In this document: positions 28,571 through 36,909 of the stretch, piece by piece
How positions within the stretch are numbered: position 1 is the stretch's first letter
Layout: the number at the start of each line of letters is the position of its first letter
Source of the DNA: Chitinophaga flava
GTDB taxonomy: Bacteria > Bacteroidota > Bacteroidia > Chitinophagales > Chitinophagaceae
Reading direction: 5' to 3'
DNA: 64,000 nucleotides
Assembly: GCF_003308995.1 (NCBI RefSeq)
Contig: NZ_QFFJ01000001.1
Span: forward strand, 1,550,001 to 1,614,000
The notes under the pieces: model-generated
What the model saw: the letters and a program-made list of their open reading frames with translations, nothing else
The model's database searches: none
What the model was told of the DNA's origin: nothing
Position numbers and translations under genes: made by a program

Positions 28571-28602
28571 CAAACTTATAATATTATTTATATTTAATCA
28601 AA
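28571..28602 (-). promoter_or_regulatory. Promoter of the Calx-beta surface operon
   Basis: On the minus strand TTTG (28602-28599), a 20-base spacer and TAAGTTTG (28578-28571) match the Bacteroidota promoter exactly. It implies a leader of about 350 bases before the adhesin start at 28209. Confidence 0.6.
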
Positions 28603-28713
28603 TTAAATTTAACTTAGAAAACAAGATTCAGTTATAAGAAAATGATTATCAAATGATTAGTAGACTATGAGGTCAAACGGCAGTGGTTTTTATGTAAAAA
28701 GGTAAAATAACCC

Positions 28714-28721
28714 TAGATTTG
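28714..28721 (+). promoter_or_regulatory. -7 box of ahcY
   Basis: TAGATTTG fits TAnnTTTG and lies 17 bases before the ATG at 28739; no clear TTTG at -33. Confidence 0.55.
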
Positions 28722-28738
28722 CAAAAAACTCCATTTTA

Positions 28739-30067
28739 ATGTCTACAATTGCGAAATCCAACATTGACTTTAATCTTGGCTACAAGGTAAAAGATATGTC
28801 GCTCGCGGCCTGGGGTCGTAAAGAGATAGAGCTGGCAGAAGCTGAAATGCCCGGACTGATGTCCTTAAGGGAAGAATATGGCAACAGCAAACCGTTGCAA
28901 GGTGCCCGTATTGCCGGCTGTCTGCATATGACCATTCAAACTGCTGTATTAATAGAAACTCTGGTACATCTGGGTGCAGAAGTACGCTGGAGCTCCTGCA
29001 ATATCTTCTCTACTCAGGATCATGCTGCTGCTGCTGTAGCTGCTGCCGGAGTACCTGTATTTGCCTGGAAAGGCCTGAATGAGCAGGAATTTGACTGGTG
29101 TATCGAACAGACCCTGTTCTTCGGTAGCGCTGAACGCCCGCTGAACATGATCCTGGACGATGGTGGTGACCTCACCAACATGGTATTCGACAGATACCCT
29201 GAGCTGATCCAACACATTAAAGGTCTCAGCGAAGAAACCACTACCGGTGTTCACCGTCTGTATGAGCGCATGAAAAATGGTACGCTTCCTATGCCTGCCA
29301 TTAACATCAACGACTCCGTTACTAAATCCAAATTCGATAACAAATACGGTTGCCGCGAATCCTGCGTAGACGCTATCCGTCGCGCCACTGACGTGATGAT
29401 CGCTGGTAAAGTAGCTGTTGTAGCCGGTTTTGGCGACGTAGGTAAAGGTTCTGCTGAATCCCTCAGAGGTGCAGGCGCCCGCGTAATCGTTACCGAAATC
29501 GATCCTATCTGCGCTTTACAAGCTGCTATGGAAGGTTACGAAGTGAAAAAAATGAACGACGCCGTAAAAGAAGCTGATATCATCGTTACCACTACCGGTT
29601 GCCGCGATATCATCAATGGCGAACACTTCAAACTGATGAAGGATAAATGTATCGTTTCCAACATCGGTCACTTCGACATCGAAATCGACGTTGCCTGGTT
29701 AAACAAAAACTACGGTAATACTAAAGTGGAAATCAAACCTCAGGTAGATAAATATACCATCGACGGTAAAGATATCATCCTGCTGGCTGAAGGCCGCCTG
29801 GTAAACCTGGGTTGCGCTACCGGTCACCCTTCCTTCGTAATGAGTAACTCTTTCACCAACCAGACACTGGCTCAGCTGGAACTGTGGCTGAATTCAGACA
29901 AGTACGAAAACAAAGTTTATGTACTGCCTAAACACCTGGATGAAAAAGTAGCCCGCCTGCACCTGAAAAAAATCGGTGTGGAACTGGACGTACTCACTCC
30001 TACACAATCTGAATACCTCGGCATTCCGGTTGAAGGTCCATTCAAACCAGACTACTACAGATACTAA
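28739..30067 (+). CDS. ahcY: S-adenosyl-L-homocysteine hydrolase
   Basis: 442 residues. The NAD-binding motif VVAGFGDVGKGSAESL, the substrate-site block GCLHMTIQTAVLIETL, and NDSVTKSKFDNKYGCRES are the standard AdoHcy hydrolase sequences, and the C-terminal KPDYYRY tail is conserved. It splits S-adenosylhomocysteine into homocysteine and adenosine, relieving inhibition of methyltransferases. It stands alone with its own promoter and terminator. No SAH riboswitch is visible upstream. Confidence 0.98.
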   Translation: MSTIAKSNIDFNLGYKVKDMSLAAWGRKEIELAEAEMPGLMSLREEYGNSKPLQGARIAGCLHMTIQTAVLIETLVHLGAEVRWSSCNIFSTQDHAAAAVAAAGVPVFAWKGLNEQEFDWCIEQTLFFGSAERPLNMILDDGGDLTNMVFDRYPELIQHIKGLSEETTTGVHRLYERMKNGTLPMPAININDSVTKSKFDNKYGCRESCVDAIRRATDVMIAGKVAVVAGFGDVGKGSAESLRGAGARVIVTEIDPICALQAAMEGYEVKKMNDAVKEADIIVTTTGCRDIINGEHFKLMKDKCIVSNIGHFDIEIDVAWLNKNYGNTKVEIKPQVDKYTIDGKDIILLAEGRLVNLGCATGHPSFVMSNSFTNQTLAQLELWLNSDKYENKVYVLPKHLDEKVARLHLKKIGVELDVLTPTQSEYLGIPVEGPFKPDYYRY

Positions 30068-30089
30068 GCAATTAGTACTTCAAATAACA

Positions 30090-30127
30090 AAGACCCGGGC
30101 CACTATAGCCCGGGTCTTCTCTTTTTA
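30090..30127 (+). terminator. Terminator of ahcY
   Basis: AAGACCCGGGC (30090-30100) pairs perfectly with GCCCGGGTCTT (30108-30118); CTCTTTTT follows. Confidence 0.9.
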
Positions 30128-30164
30128 TTCAACTTGCTGAATACATCGTTCATTCTTTTTAGCG

Positions 30165-30172
30165 TATTTTTG
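30165..30172 (+). promoter_or_regulatory. -7 box of pdxJ, four bases before ATG
   Basis: TATTTTTG fits TAnnTTTG exactly; only CAAT separates it from the ATG at 30177. The ATG is fixed by the conserved PdxJ N-terminus, so the transcript is probably leaderless. Confidence 0.55.
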
Positions 30173-30176
30173 CAAT

Positions 30177-30908
30177 ATGACAAAGCTGAGTGTAAACATC
30201 AACAAGTTTGCTACCCTGCGAAACGCACGCGGCGGCAATCTTCCGGATATTCTTAAAGTGGCCCAGGACTGCGAACGCTTCGGCGCCGATGGTATCACCG
30301 TACACCCCCGCCCGGATGAACGCCACATCCGCTACCAGGACGTAAGAGACCTTAAACCTATCGTTACCACCGAATTCAATATCGAAGGATACCCCTCCAA
30401 AGAATTTATGGACCTGGTACTGGCCGTTAAACCACACCAGTGTACCCTGGTGCCCGATCCACCAGATGCCATCACCTCCAATACAGGCTGGGATACCATC
30501 CGTAACCAGTCACAATTAAAGGATGTGATCACCGAACTGAAAAAAGCCGGCATCAGAGTATCTATATTTCTCAACGCAGAGGTTGATAAGGTAGAAGGCG
30601 CCAAAACTGCCGGTGCCGACCGTATCGAACTGTATACCGGCCCTTACGCCGAAGAATATACGAATGCCCGCACCCAACAACAAAACCTCCAGCTCTTCAA
30701 CGACTATAAAAACACCGCCCGCGCTGCCACCGCCATCGGCCTGGATCTCAACGCCGGCCATGACCTCAACCTGGACAACCTCCGCTTCTTTAAACTGCAT
30801 ATCCCGCAGCTCAAAGAAGTATCTATCGGTCATGCCCTCGTCGCTGATGCACTCTATTTCGGCCTGGAAAACACAATACAATTGTATAAAAGACAATTAA
30901 TCGACTGA
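30177..30908 (+). CDS. pdxJ: Pyridoxine 5'-phosphate synthase
   Basis: 243 residues. MTKLSVNINKFATLRNARGG is the conserved start and GADGITVHPRPDERHI is the signature of the TIM-barrel active site; EFNIEGYP and GHALVADALYFGLE complete the match. It condenses 1-deoxyxylulose 5-phosphate with 3-amino-2-oxopropyl phosphate to make the vitamin B6 ring; DXP is also the substrate of the dxr product in this window. A single gene facing lon, with a nested palindrome between. Confidence 0.97.
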   Translation: MTKLSVNINKFATLRNARGGNLPDILKVAQDCERFGADGITVHPRPDERHIRYQDVRDLKPIVTTEFNIEGYPSKEFMDLVLAVKPHQCTLVPDPPDAITSNTGWDTIRNQSQLKDVITELKKAGIRVSIFLNAEVDKVEGAKTAGADRIELYTGPYAEEYTNARTQQQNLQLFNDYKNTARAATAIGLDLNAGHDLNLDNLRFFKLHIPQLKEVSIGHALVADALYFGLENTIQLYKRQLID

Positions 30909-31114
30909 AACGGAGATGAATGCTGATGAATGCTGATGGGCCTGATAAACGAAGATAAGTGTGGATTGATTTTTTGCTGATCAATATTTACAAAGATAAA
31001 AGAGAAGCCCCCATTGATTGCTATATCAATGGGGGCTTCTCTTTTATCTTCTTTATCTTCATGCTAATCTTCGCGCATCAGACCCATCAGCATTCATCAG
31101 CACTCATCTCCGTT
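30909..31114. repeat. TGATG-rich nested palindrome A1 with central terminator
   Basis: Outer arms 30909-30959 and 31057-31114, each starting AACGGAGATGA(A/G)TGCTGATG when read inward, are near-perfect reverse complements. Inside is a strong stem (about 30993-31018 with 31025-31050, AGAGAAGCCCCCATTGAT) with A- and T-rich flanks, working as a two-way terminator for pdxJ and lon. Related arms occur at 46150-46385 and 57282-57476. Confidence 0.8.
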
Positions 31115-31122
31115 AAACTTTA

Positions 31123-31149
31123 AAGCCATTCCGCTGAGAGGAATGGCTT
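31123..31149. terminator. Hairpin upstream of the lon 3' end
   Basis: AAGCCATTCC (31123-31132) pairs perfectly with GGAATGGCTT (31140-31149). No T-run follows on either strand, so it may be an RNA-stability element rather than a terminator. Confidence 0.4.
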
Positions 31150-31263
31150 CAAAGAACCCTTAAAACAATCAACATGATATTCATATCGGGGTCACAACAA
31201 AACCGATATGAATTATTTAAAAATTGCTGCCAGGACTGGCAACAAAATGACGTTATTCGTTAT

Positions 31264-33666
31264 TTACTTCTTTAATAACGCAATTTCCAGCACTTGGTTC
31301 ATTTCTTTCACATAATGAAATTTCATCCCCTTGATATATGCCGGATTTATGTCTTTTATATCTTTCTCATTCTGCCAGCACAAGATAATCTCGCGAATAC
31401 CTGCCCTTTTGGCGGCCAGAATTTTTTCTTTTATTCCACCCACTGGCAGCACCAGACCTCTTAAAGTGATCTCCCCGGACATCGCCAGATAGGATTTTAC
31501 CTTACGGCCGGTGAAAACGGAAGTCAGCGCCGTGAGCATAGTGATACCTGCACTGGGGCCGTCTTTAGGCACCGCACCTTCCGGTATATGCACATGCACA
31601 CTTTTAGTACTAAAAATCTTCGGGTCCAGCTTCAGCTGCGCGGCATGGGATTGCAGGTATGTGAGCGCCGTTACAGCAGACTCTTTCATCACATTTCCCA
31701 GATTACCTGTCAGTTTCAGCTCTCCCTTACCATCGCTAAGGCTGCTCTCGATAAACAGAATTTCGCCACCTACATAAGTCCAGGCCAGCCCTACCGCTAC
31801 CCCCGGCGGGTTGCCCACCTTGTACATTTCGTTGGAGTAACGCGGTTTGCCCAGGATCTTCTCCACAGCAGCGGTAGTAATATTGTCGGACAATTTATGC
31901 TCCATCGCTACTTGTTTGGCGAGATTACGCATAATGGCCGCAAATTGCCTGTCCAGCTCTCTCACACCGCTTTCCCGGGTATAGTTGGCGATGATATATT
32001 CTATTACATTATTGGCGATTTTGAATTTCGCATCTGCCAGACCATGCGCATCTTTCTGTTTAGGCAACAGGTGACGTTTGGCGATCTCCGTTTTTTCTTC
32101 AATGGAATAACCACTCAGATCGATGATTTCAAGCCTGTCACGCAATGCAGGATGAATAGCGCTGATGTTATTGGCCGTAGCAATGAACAACACTTTGCTC
32201 AGGTCAAATTCCAGCTCCAGGTAGTTATCATAGAAGGTACTGTTCTGTTCAGGGTCCAGCACTTCCAGCAGTGCAGAGCTCGGATCTCCACGCAGATCGT
32301 TGCCGATTTTGTCGATTTCATCGAGGATCATCACCGGGTTGGAGGACTTGATCTTGCGGATAGACTGTACTACGCGGCCTGGCATAGCGCCGATATAGGT
32401 TTTACGGTGTCCGCGGATCTCACTCTCGTCGTGCAAACCACCAAGGCTCAGCCTCACATACTTGCGGCCTACTGCATTAGCAATAGAACGTCCGAGGGAG
32501 GTTTTACCGATACCCGGAGGGCCTACAAAACATAAGATAGGAGACTTCATGTCGCCTTTCAGTTTCAGTACAGCCAGGTATTCCAGTATTCTTTCCTTGA
32601 TTTTTTCCATGCCATAATGGTCATGGTCCAGTACTTTTTTGGCCTTTTTCAGGTCATAGCTGTCAGTTGTGTATTCGCCCCATGGCAAGTCCAGCAGCAG
32701 GTCCAGGTGGTTGTACACCACGCTGTAGTCTGGTGTGGAGGGATGCATGCGTTCCAGTTTCTCAATACCTTTGGCAAAAGCTTCAGCAGCAGCAACAGGC
32801 CATTTCTTTTCTTCCGCTTTGCGCTTCATTTCCTTGATCTCGCGATCATTGGAATCTCCGCCCAGTTCTTCCTTGATAGACTTCATCTGCTGTTGCAGGA
32901 AGTAATCACGCTGTTGTTTGTCGAGATCAGCTTTTGTTTTATTGGTGATTTTGTTTTTTAGTTCAGCCAACTGCAGTTCTGTCTGCAACAGTTTCATCAG
33001 CAGCTCTGCGCGGGTACGCAGATTGTTGATTTCCAGCAACTGTTGTTTTTCTTTCAGATCAGAATTGAGATTGGAAGAAACAAAATGCACCAGGAAAGAA
33101 GCATTCTCTATATTTTTCAGGATGATGCTCGCTTCAGAAGGCAGGTTGGGAGACAGCTGAATAATCTGTGCTGCCAGATCCTTGATAGAAGAAATATAAG
33201 CCTCAAACTCAGAATCATCGTCTGCAGCCTCGTCCTGTAAAACGGTTATCTGTGCTTTGAAATAAGGATCTTCTGATACGATCTCCTTTATCTTGAAACG
33301 TTTGCGACCCTGTATGATGATGGTAGTACCACCATCCGGCATCTTGATCAGTTTTACAATACGCGCTACCGTGCCCACATCACTGAGGTCTGCCACATTC
33401 GGGTCTTCTATCGTACTGTCTTTTTGCGCTACTACACCGATCAATTTGTCAGCTTTGTACGCATCGTTAACTGCCTTTATGGATTTATCCCGGCCCACTG
33501 TAATAGGTAATACTACACCGGGAAATAATACTGTATTTCGTAATGGCAACAATGCCAGTTCATCGGGAATACGCTCATCCTCCTGACCTTCCCCATCTTC
33601 ATTCAAAGGGATAATAGGCATGAACTCCATTTCATCTTCCGAATTTCCTAAATAAAATCTGTTCAT
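31264..33666 (-). CDS. lon: ATP-dependent protease Lon
   Basis: 800 residues in the LonA order: N-terminal substrate domain (about 35-240), coiled coil, AAA+ module with Walker A GPPGIGKT (382-389) and Walker B VMILDEIDK, then the protease domain with the catalytic dyad Ser705 (KDGPSAG) and Lys748 (GGIKEKILAAK). It degrades misfolded and regulatory proteins in the cytoplasm. The N-terminus has an extra acidic stretch (EDEMEFMPIIPLNEDGEGQEDE) seen in Bacteroidota Lon. A sequence resembling a sigma-54 promoter lies about 80 bases upstream. Single gene. Confidence 0.97.
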   Translation of the reverse strand: MNRFYLGNSEDEMEFMPIIPLNEDGEGQEDERIPDELALLPLRNTVLFPGVVLPITVGRDKSIKAVNDAYKADKLIGVVAQKDSTIEDPNVADLSDVGTVARIVKLIKMPDGGTTIIIQGRKRFKIKEIVSEDPYFKAQITVLQDEAADDDSEFEAYISSIKDLAAQIIQLSPNLPSEASIILKNIENASFLVHFVSSNLNSDLKEKQQLLEINNLRTRAELLMKLLQTELQLAELKNKITNKTKADLDKQQRDYFLQQQMKSIKEELGGDSNDREIKEMKRKAEEKKWPVAAAEAFAKGIEKLERMHPSTPDYSVVYNHLDLLLDLPWGEYTTDSYDLKKAKKVLDHDHYGMEKIKERILEYLAVLKLKGDMKSPILCFVGPPGIGKTSLGRSIANAVGRKYVRLSLGGLHDESEIRGHRKTYIGAMPGRVVQSIRKIKSSNPVMILDEIDKIGNDLRGDPSSALLEVLDPEQNSTFYDNYLELEFDLSKVLFIATANNISAIHPALRDRLEIIDLSGYSIEEKTEIAKRHLLPKQKDAHGLADAKFKIANNVIEYIIANYTRESGVRELDRQFAAIMRNLAKQVAMEHKLSDNITTAAVEKILGKPRYSNEMYKVGNPPGVAVGLAWTYVGGEILFIESSLSDGKGELKLTGNLGNVMKESAVTALTYLQSHAAQLKLDPKIFSTKSVHVHIPEGAVPKDGPSAGITMLTALTSVFTGRKVKSYLAMSGEITLRGLVLPVGGIKEKILAAKRAGIREIILCWQNEKDIKDINPAYIKGMKFHYVKEMNQVLEIALLKK

Positions 33667-33744
33667 CTGAGATATTTAAAGCCCGGAGGACATTATGTCA
33701 GAAAATTCTGTTTAAACCCCCGTTTTTTTTATGCTTCCCTATAT

Positions 33745-33762
33745 TGTCAAGTTTAGTGCCAA
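33745..33762 (-). promoter_or_regulatory. Possible sigma-54-like element upstream of lon
   Basis: On the minus strand TTGGCACTAAACTTGACA resembles the -24/-12 consensus TGGCAC-N5-TTGC: the GG is present and spacing is right, but the key -12 C is A. A TTGACA is also contained. Weak call. Confidence 0.25.
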
Positions 33763-33830
33763 GTGACTGGATGGCAGTTCATTTCGTATAACAACACAAA
33801 GCGACACAAGGAAACAATATTTTTTTCAGA

Positions 33831-33881
33831 CAAAAAAGCCAGGGAGCGAATGATCATGCTGATCATTCGCTCCCTGGCTTT
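33831..33881 (-). terminator. Terminator of the beta-barrel protein gene
   Basis: A perfect 22-bp stem: 33835-33856 pairs with 33860-33881 around TGC; followed on the minus strand by a T-run. One of the strongest hairpins in the window. Confidence 0.9.
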
Positions 33882-33914
33882 GCTTCGGGCTAGTCCTTTA
33901 GCTTACCTGCGTAA

Positions 33915-34523
33915 TTACAGGGTAACACCAACGCCCAGCTGAATGCCCTGGTTTTTCCAGTTGCTGGTATTGGCTATACTGCCGATACCTTTTACGTCAT
34001 TGAAGCCAATGATGTAACGGGCGCTGACATTTACGATAGGCAATTGCAGCCAGAGACCAGCCACACCTGAAATTTCACCACCTTTGAAGGCAGTATTGGC
34101 AGCGCCGAAAACTTTTCTGTCACTTACCATCGCGCCAAACTGAGGACCTACCTGCAGTTTCAGACGAGGGGTACCCAGATCAATATTTGCCAGCAGCGGG
34201 ATGCTCAGATAGTTCAGGTTTATTTTTTTACGGTTATCAGCATCAGTTACATTATCGTAAAAGTGATTGAAATCACTTGTGGTTTCAGTTTTGGTAGAGG
34301 AAAAGATCACTTCACCCTGCACACCAAAACCTTTTATCAGGTTTAATTGTGCAAAACCACCCAGGTGGTAGCCTAATTTAAATCCATCCTGAAATCCGGT
34401 TCCGTCCAGTTTTCCAAGATTAGCACCACCTTTGATACCAAAACGCAGTAATCTTTGTGCGCTAACGGTAGTAGTCACAGCTGTAGTAGCCAGGATCGCA
34501 ACGGCGAGAAACAGTTTTTTCAT
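33915..34523 (-). CDS. Outer-membrane beta-barrel protein (PorT/OMP_b-brl family)
   Basis: 202 residues with a signal peptide (MKKLFLAVAILATTAVTTTVSAQ). RFGIKGGANLGKL at the mature start, repeated alternating strands and the glycine-rich end IQLGVGVTL match the small outer-membrane beta-barrel domain common in Bacteroidota. Likely an eight-strand barrel. Function unknown; some relatives act in T9SS assembly (PorT), but that cannot be claimed here. Own terminator; no clear operon partner. Confidence 0.8.
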   Translation of the reverse strand: MKKLFLAVAILATTAVTTTVSAQRLLRFGIKGGANLGKLDGTGFQDGFKLGYHLGGFAQLNLIKGFGVQGEVIFSSTKTETTSDFNHFYDNVTDADNRKKINLNYLSIPLLANIDLGTPRLKLQVGPQFGAMVSDRKVFGAANTAFKGGEISGVAGLWLQLPIVNVSARYIIGFNDVKGIGSIANTSNWKNQGIQLGVGVTL

Positions 34524-34634
34524 AATTGTATGTTGTTAGTAATGGTTAAAATTATAGACGCCCGAACAGTAAAATACCCCTATATCAAAAAGGAGATTCC
34601 TCAAATACAAATTCCGTGCTATTTGTTAACAATA

Positions 34635-35543
34635 CTAAAAACTATAGGCCAGTCTTGCAGTGAAATAACTCATCAAATGCTGGTCTGCGCCAGTAAGTGG
34701 CTTAAAAATAGTGAAGGCGGGAGAGATGGTAAATTTATTTACGAGATAGGACGCATTGATCGTACAGTCTATTGCGCGGGGTTCAAAACCGGTATGATCT
34801 TCAAAACTCAGCACTTTACCCGGATGTACTTTATCAAATTTCATTTTTTTAGAGCGGGTCACATAACGGAAAGCGATCAACTGGCTGTAGTAGTTGGCCG
34901 TGCCCAGGGTCAATGACAAGGAAGGCAACAGCAACAAGGCATCGCGGGAGCTCAACAATCCATCGAAAATAAATGAATGTCTTACGGTAGCGATTACGTT
35001 AAAGTCACTGCCCTGCAGAGTTTCCTTGCTATGCAGCCCGCTGCTGGAATGGTTGCCCCACCCGTAATCAAGGCTAATACCAGGCTGCAGCCACCACTTA
35101 CGGTAATAAAAATAGGCATACAGTTCATTCTTGATCGGTGTAGTAGGAACATCAGTGGAATCCGCAAAAATGTAACGTGTATACGAAATGCCGGTCTGGA
35201 AGTTTTTATTTTTCGTATAGTCGTATCCGGCAGTCAGGTCCCATTCAAACCAATGATTTTTCTCCGTATTGAATAAGTAGTAAGCGTTGGCGCCGGCAAA
35301 AAAACCACTTTTATGATACCATGTCAGGGAAGGAGAAAGAAAGGGCTTCATGACAAGAGGCTGTTCGTAGTTGGCGACTTTGTTGCCGTAGGCGGGATTA
35401 TTTCCGTAACTGAACGCTACCACCATTTCACTTTTCCGCTGGGCATTCAGCAGCGAATCCAACTGCCTTTCCACTTCCGCTAAAGATTGGCCATTGGCGA
35501 AAACACTGCAAAACAGTAGCAGACTTGTCAGGAATACGCGCAT
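34635..35543 (-). CDS. Uncharacterised outer-membrane beta-barrel protein
   Basis: 302 residues from the ATG at 35543, which starts a clean signal peptide (MRVFLTSLLLFCSVFANGQS); the frame is open 26 codons further but that part lacks signal-peptide character. The mature part is rich in aromatic residues in alternating strands (YHKSGFFAGANAYYLF, ELYAYFYYRKWW) and ends RLAYSF, a C-terminal phenylalanine typical of BAM-inserted barrels. I do not recognise the family. It lies about 100 bases downstream of the metallophosphoesterase gene on the same strand and may share its transcript. Confidence 0.7.
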   Translation of the reverse strand: MRVFLTSLLLFCSVFANGQSLAEVERQLDSLLNAQRKSEMVVAFSYGNNPAYGNKVANYEQPLVMKPFLSPSLTWYHKSGFFAGANAYYLFNTEKNHWFEWDLTAGYDYTKNKNFQTGISYTRYIFADSTDVPTTPIKNELYAYFYYRKWWLQPGISLDYGWGNHSSSGLHSKETLQGSDFNVIATVRHSFIFDGLLSSRDALLLLPSLSLTLGTANYYSQLIAFRYVTRSKKMKFDKVHPGKVLSFEDHTGFEPRAIDCTINASYLVNKFTISPAFTIFKPLTGADQHLMSYFTARLAYSF

Positions 35544-35640
35544 TATATAGAGATACTGCCCACAATATAGCATATTTTGGGATTTGATCACTTTGCCTCC
35601 TGATAATTTTGTCAATCCCAATGCTGTTTTGCGCTTAAGG

Positions 35641-36909
35641 TTATATCAGATCTATCACGGTAATTTCCGGGAGTACGCCTACCCTGCCTGGGTAACCCAG
35701 GAAACCGAAGCCCCTGTTTACGTACAGTCGTTGTTCACCGGCCTTGTACAGTCCGGCCCATTCCTTATAGAAGTATTGTGCTGGGCTCCACTTGAGACCA
35801 GGTATCTCTACACCAAACTGCATACCATGTGTATGTCCTGCAAGGGTGAGTGCGATATCAGGGTATTCGGGTCTGATCTGTGCATCCCAGTGGGTAGGAT
35901 CATGCGAGAGTAGTATTTTAAACGGAATATGGCTTACGCCCTGGTAGGCCCTGCGGAGATCGCCGTGGCGGGGGAAACGCTTAATGGCGCTCCAGTTTTC
36001 CACGCCCAGCAGCGCAATCTGGTCGCCACCTTTTTCCAGAACCACACTTTCATTCATCATCAGTTTCCAGCCCAGTTCCCCATGTAGCGCCTTCAATCTT
36101 TCCAGGTTTTGTTTTTGCATATCGCTATGACCAGAAGCTGTTTTATCGGGCCAGGGGTAATAATCGCCATAGTCGTGGTTACCTAAAGTGGAATACACGC
36201 CCATAGGGGCTTTTATCTGGTTAAACACATCCATCCAGGGGGCCATTTCATCTGCGCGATCATTGACCAGGTCGCCGGTAAAGAGCACCAGGTCCGCTTT
36301 TTGGGCGTTGATCATATTCACGCCTTTGACCACTGCTTCGCGGTCGGCGAAGCTGCCGGAGTGGATGTCGGAGATCTGAACGATACGGAGCCCTCTGAAA
36401 GAAGACGGGAGGTCTCTGAATGCCAGTTTCAGTTTATGGACGCGATAATTGTACTTGTTGGAAAAGCCGTAGACCAGCGTGGCAAAGAAGGCACCGCCGG
36501 TGATCAGTCCAAGCCTGCTCAGGAACTGAGAGCGGGTAAGTCCGCTGACAACACCTTCTGTGGGCACGATATCTTTTTCATTGGTAAAGCGGCGGATCAG
36601 CCATACAATCCCCCGGCGCACATCATCAATCAGTAAAAATACGACTGCCAGTAGTTTGGCCACTACCAATCCCAGGAAGATGGCCATCAGGTAAGACTTT
36701 ACCTGGGCAGGCCAGCTATGCCAGTTGATATAAGGTAACAATAGCACCATGGTGACGCATATCGCGGAAATAGACCAATAGACGGCATAGGTGATATTGC
36801 GGACCCTGGGCAGCGACATATATACCATGGCCCTTACTGCCTGAAACACATAAATGTCCAGTAAGAGGAGAAAAACAACCAATATAATAGAATTCAGTCC
36901 GGATCGCAT
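35641..36909 (-). CDS. Membrane-anchored calcineurin-like metallophosphoesterase
   Basis: 422 residues. Four or five membrane helices fill the first 150 residues; the catalytic domain follows with the metal motifs DIH (181-183), GDLVND (212-217), GNHD (243-246), a later LSHDP and GHTHG (about 375-380). This is the YkuE/YaeI type of phosphoesterase, whose members act on nucleotides or lipid-linked phosphates; the substrate is unknown. The sequence SRSQFLSRLGLITGGAFF (about 126-143) resembles a signal-anchor before the catalytic domain. The topology would put the catalytic domain in the periplasm. Confidence 0.85.
   Translation of the reverse strand: MRSGLNSIILVVFLLLLDIYVFQAVRAMVYMSLPRVRNITYAVYWSISAICVTMVLLLPYINWHSWPAQVKSYLMAIFLGLVVAKLLAVVFLLIDDVRRGIVWLIRRFTNEKDIVPTEGVVSGLTRSQFLSRLGLITGGAFFATLVYGFSNKYNYRVHKLKLAFRDLPSSFRGLRIVQISDIHSGSFADREAVVKGVNMINAQKADLVLFTGDLVNDRADEMAPWMDVFNQIKAPMGVYSTLGNHDYGDYYPWPDKTASGHSDMQKQNLERLKALHGELGWKLMMNESVVLEKGGDQIALLGVENWSAIKRFPRHGDLRRAYQGVSHIPFKILLSHDPTHWDAQIRPEYPDIALTLAGHTHGMQFGVEIPGLKWSPAQYFYKEWAGLYKAGEQRLYVNRGFGFLGYPGRVGVLPEITVIDLI

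Larger units (their letters stand above)
28210..28738. other. Divergent control region between the adhesin operon and ahcY
   Basis: About 530 bases of AT-rich DNA. It holds the promoter of the adhesin operon (28571-28602), the -7 box of ahcY (28714-28721) and two direct repeats ending ACTAGCTGT (28472-28480 and 28516-28524). I see no gene. Confidence 0.6.

Noticed and set aside
28270..28738. SAH riboswitch before ahcY
   Set aside because: The region is AT-rich with no conserved GC-rich stem-loop, and the -7 box lies only 17 bases before the ATG, leaving no room for an aptamer.
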